Source: Alphaproteobacteria bacterium (GTDB lineage Bacteria > Pseudomonadota > Alphaproteobacteria > BOG-932 > Roseiterribacteraceae). From it: a stretch of DNA of 6,888 nucleotides. The notes below the pieces were generated by a model, which was not told the DNA's origin, made no database searches, and saw only the letters and a program-made list of their open reading frames with translations. Positions 5,386 to 6,888 of the stretch are shown here, in pieces; positions within the stretch are counted from its first letter, which is position 1; each line of letters starts with the position of its first letter. Made by a program: the position numbers and the translations under genes. The stretch spans positions 1 through 6,888 of the forward strand of contig CAJCJC010000207.1 of the NCBI GenBank assembly GCA_903970575.1, read 5' to 3'.

Positions 5386-5688
5386 TTAACGGTGCTCGCC
5401 ACCTTCATGACCGCCGCCATGCATGCCGCCCAGGCCGTGGACCGGGTGGAAGCCAGCGGCGCCGTCATGCCGGAAATGGCCGCGCTCGGCATGGCGGAAC
5501 GGGTGGCCTTCGGCATCGCGATAATAGAACTCGCCGTCGCCGCCCCAGTACCCGTCATAGAACGGGCCGTAATAATCGTCATAATAGGCGTCATAGGCGA
5601 CGGGGCCTGGGATGCCGGGGCCGGCGGGCTCCACGGCGCATCCGGCCAGCAAGCCCAGAAAGGCCGACGCCGCGATTGTCTTCCTCAT
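5386..5688 (-). CDS. Small His/Tyr-rich lipoprotein
   Basis: The gene encodes 100 residues. MRKTIAASAFLGLLAGC is a lipoprotein signal with lipobox L-L-A-G-C, so the mature protein begins at Cys17 and is anchored to a membrane, with A-V after the Cys favouring the outer membrane. A Gly/Pro linker is followed by a Tyr/Asp-rich segment (YDAYYDDYYGPFYDGYW, then FYYRD) and a His/Gly-rich tail holding nine histidines spaced over about 40 residues. The tail could bind metal ions, but no family name is recognised. The frame is open to 5883, but ATG 5686-5688 is chosen because GGGAAGGG precedes it and the lipoprotein signal starts there. It lies 95 bases behind glpK on the same strand and faces the TonB receptor across a shared terminator. 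Related small secreted proteins with this D-G-Y-W-G style occur in alphaproteobacteria as hypotheticals. Confidence 0.8.
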   Translation of the reverse strand: MRKTIAASAFLGLLAGCAVEPAGPGIPGPVAYDAYYDDYYGPFYDGYWGGDGEFYYRDAEGHPFRHAERGHFRHDGAAGFHPVHGLGGMHGGGHEGGEHR

Positions 5689-5761
5689 GTCTTTCCCTTC
5701 CCAATACTTGGATAATGCCATGTTCGGGAAACCGGGCTGGGGGCGAATTGGTTTCGCGGGC

Positions 5762-5783
5762 GGCCGTCGACGCGCAAACGGCC
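5762..5783 (-). terminator. Weak hairpin directly after glpK stop
   Basis: GGCCGT (5762-5767) and ACGGCC (5778-5783) form a 6-bp stem with a 10-base loop immediately past the glpK stop. No U-tract follows. It may mark the end of glpK or only slow decay of a shared glpK-lipoprotein transcript. Confidence 0.3.
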
Positions 5784-6888
5784 CTAACCCGTGATGCGCG
5801 CCACCGCCCGTCGCCAGCCGGCATAAAGCCGGTCGCGGTCGACGCCGGCCATCGCGGGCGCGAAGGATTTGTCGGCGCGCCACAGCGCCTGGGTTTCCGC
5901 CAGCGAATCGATGAAGCCGGCGCCCAGGCCCGCCAGATAGGCGGCGCCCAGGGCGGTGGTCTCGGTCATCGCCGGGCGCTCCACCGTCACGTCCAGCAAA
6001 TCGGCCAGGAACTGCATCAACCAGGCATTGGCGACCATGCCGCCATCGACCCTGAGCCGCGCGGCCCTAAGCCCGTCCAGCGCCATGGCGTTCTGAAGGT
6101 CGAGTGTCTGATAGCAGACGGCCTGCAATCCGGCGCTGACGATCTCGTCTATGCCGGTGTCGCGGGTGAGGCCCAGAATGGCGCCGCGCGCCTGAGGGTC
6201 CCAATAGGGCGCGCCCAGCCCGGTGAAGGCCGGCACGAAATAGACGCCGTGGTCGAGCCTGACCGCGGCGGCGCGGGCCTCGCTGCCGGCGGCGTTCTCG
6301 ATCAGCTTCAGCCCGTCGCGCATCCATTGCACCACGGCGCCGGCCACGAAGATGCTGCCCTCCAGCGCATAGGTCGTCTGGCCGGCGATGCGGTAGGCCA
6401 CGGTGGTGAGCAACCTGTGCCTGGATTCGAGCGGCGCATCGCCGGTGTTCAGCACCAGGAAGCAGCCGGTGCCATAGGTGCTCTTGGCCATGCCGCGCTC
6501 GACGCAGCCCTGGCCGATAAGCGCGCCTTGCTGGTCCCCCACCATGGCCAGAATTGGGATGGGCGCGCCCAGGATCGACGCATCCATGATTCCGAATTCG
6601 GCGCTGTTGTCGCACACCTCCGGCAGGATTTGGGGTGGGACGCCGAAGAGTTCGAGCAGGTCAGCGTCCCAGCATTGGCGATGGATATCGAACAACATGG
6701 TGCGGGCGGCGTTGGCGGCGTCCGTCCGGTGCGCCGCGCCACCGGTCAGCCGCCACAAGAGGAGACTGTCGACGGTGCCGAAGGCGAGTTCGCCGCGCCG
6801 GGCGCGTTCCCTGGCGCCGGAAACGTTATCCAGAATCCACGCGATCTTGGTCGCGGAGAAATACGGGTCGATCAAAAGCCCGGTCCTG
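5784..6888 (-). CDS. glpK: Glycerol kinase, C-terminal three quarters (partial)
   Basis: This cytoplasmic enzyme phosphorylates glycerol with ATP to sn-glycerol 3-phosphate, the first step of glycerol catabolism. The 367 visible residues begin [20 protein letters not shown], which corresponds to about residue 130 of the roughly 500-residue family; the start lies outside the window. Seen in order: [27 protein letters not shown] with the catalytic Asp (about visible residue 118); KSTYGTGCF of the ATP site; [31 protein letters not shown]; and the FGGY C-terminal signature [20 protein letters not shown] followed by [13 protein letters not shown]. These GlpK-specific blocks separate it from xylulokinase and other FGGY enzymes. 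Before the catalytic GD the sequence is [12 protein letters not shown]; the Arg of the E. coli fructose-1,6-bisphosphate site (T-R-I-P-I) is Pro here, so that allosteric control is probably absent. No glpD, glpF or glpR is in view. Confidence 0.96.
   Translation of the reverse strand, partial: RTGLLIDPYFSATKIAWILDNVSGARERARRGELAFGTVDSLLLWRLTGGAAHRTDAANAARTMLFDIHRQCWDADLLELFGVPPQILPEVCDNSAEFGIMDASILGAPIPILAMVGDQQGALIGQGCVERGMAKSTYGTGCFLVLNTGDAPLESRHRLLTTVAYRIAGQTTYALEGSIFVAGAVVQWMRDGLKLIENAAGSEARAAAVRLDHGVYFVPAFTGLGAPYWDPQARGAILGLTRDTGIDEIVSAGLQAVCYQTLDLQNAMALDGLRAARLRVDGGMVANAWLMQFLADLLDVTVERPAMTETTALGAAYLAGLGAGFIDSLAETQALWRADKSFAPAMAGVDRDRLYAGWRRAVARITG

Noticed and set aside
1..6888. Search for CRISPR arrays, tRNA, rRNA, retron or defence operons
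   Set aside because: No regularly spaced repeats, cloverleaf signatures, reverse transcriptase or defence nuclease motifs were seen.

Overview
The window looks chromosomal and comes from a GC-rich alphaproteobacterium. This rests on protein style: an XRE antitoxin, Hsp20, PsiE-like and GlpK sequences typical of Rhizobiales, Rhodospirillales or Sphingomonadales, and a long TonB-dependent receptor of the sphingomonad type. The genus cannot be fixed from the sequence alone. I found no CRISPR array, tRNA, rRNA, phage or obviously new multi-gene system.

Left part (1-950) is a scar region. It opens with the last 32 codons and probable right end of an IS256-like (mutator-type) insertion sequence. 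Next comes a low-GC 3' fragment of an unidentified gene, whose reading frame is now fused to the IS end. It meets stop-to-stop a convergent gene that starts like a PsiE-family membrane protein but keeps only the first transmembrane segment. At least two rearrangements therefore seem to have occurred here.

Middle left (950-2130) carries two leftward genes. The first is a complete small heat-shock protein (Hsp20). It has a strong Shine-Dalgarno (SD) sequence buried in an 8-bp hairpin (a possible RNA thermometer) and a candidate heat-shock sigma-factor promoter further upstream. The second is an XRE-type antitoxin whose upstream toxin partner survives only as two out-of-frame pieces, so the toxin-antitoxin pair appears dead on the toxin side.

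Centre (2130-2826) is about 690 bases without a recognisable gene. It contains a 16-bp GC palindrome and then a sharply AT-rich stretch (about 27% GC over 2521-2700) with a long hairpin and repeated CATAAAA motifs. This lies just upstream of an 835-residue TonB-dependent outer-membrane receptor (2827-5334). No TonB, ExbBD or substrate-processing genes accompany the receptor, so its substrate is unknown.

Right part (5334-6888): the receptor ends at a strong hairpin shared with a convergent small His/Tyr-rich lipoprotein gene. Behind that gene lies the 3' three quarters of a glycerol kinase gene (glpK), which runs off the window. glpK and the lipoprotein lie in the same direction 95 bases apart and could share a transcript. 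The genes do not form an obvious single pathway. The most testable ideas are the Hsp20 leader hairpin, the decayed toxin gene, and the AT-rich regulatory block ahead of the receptor.
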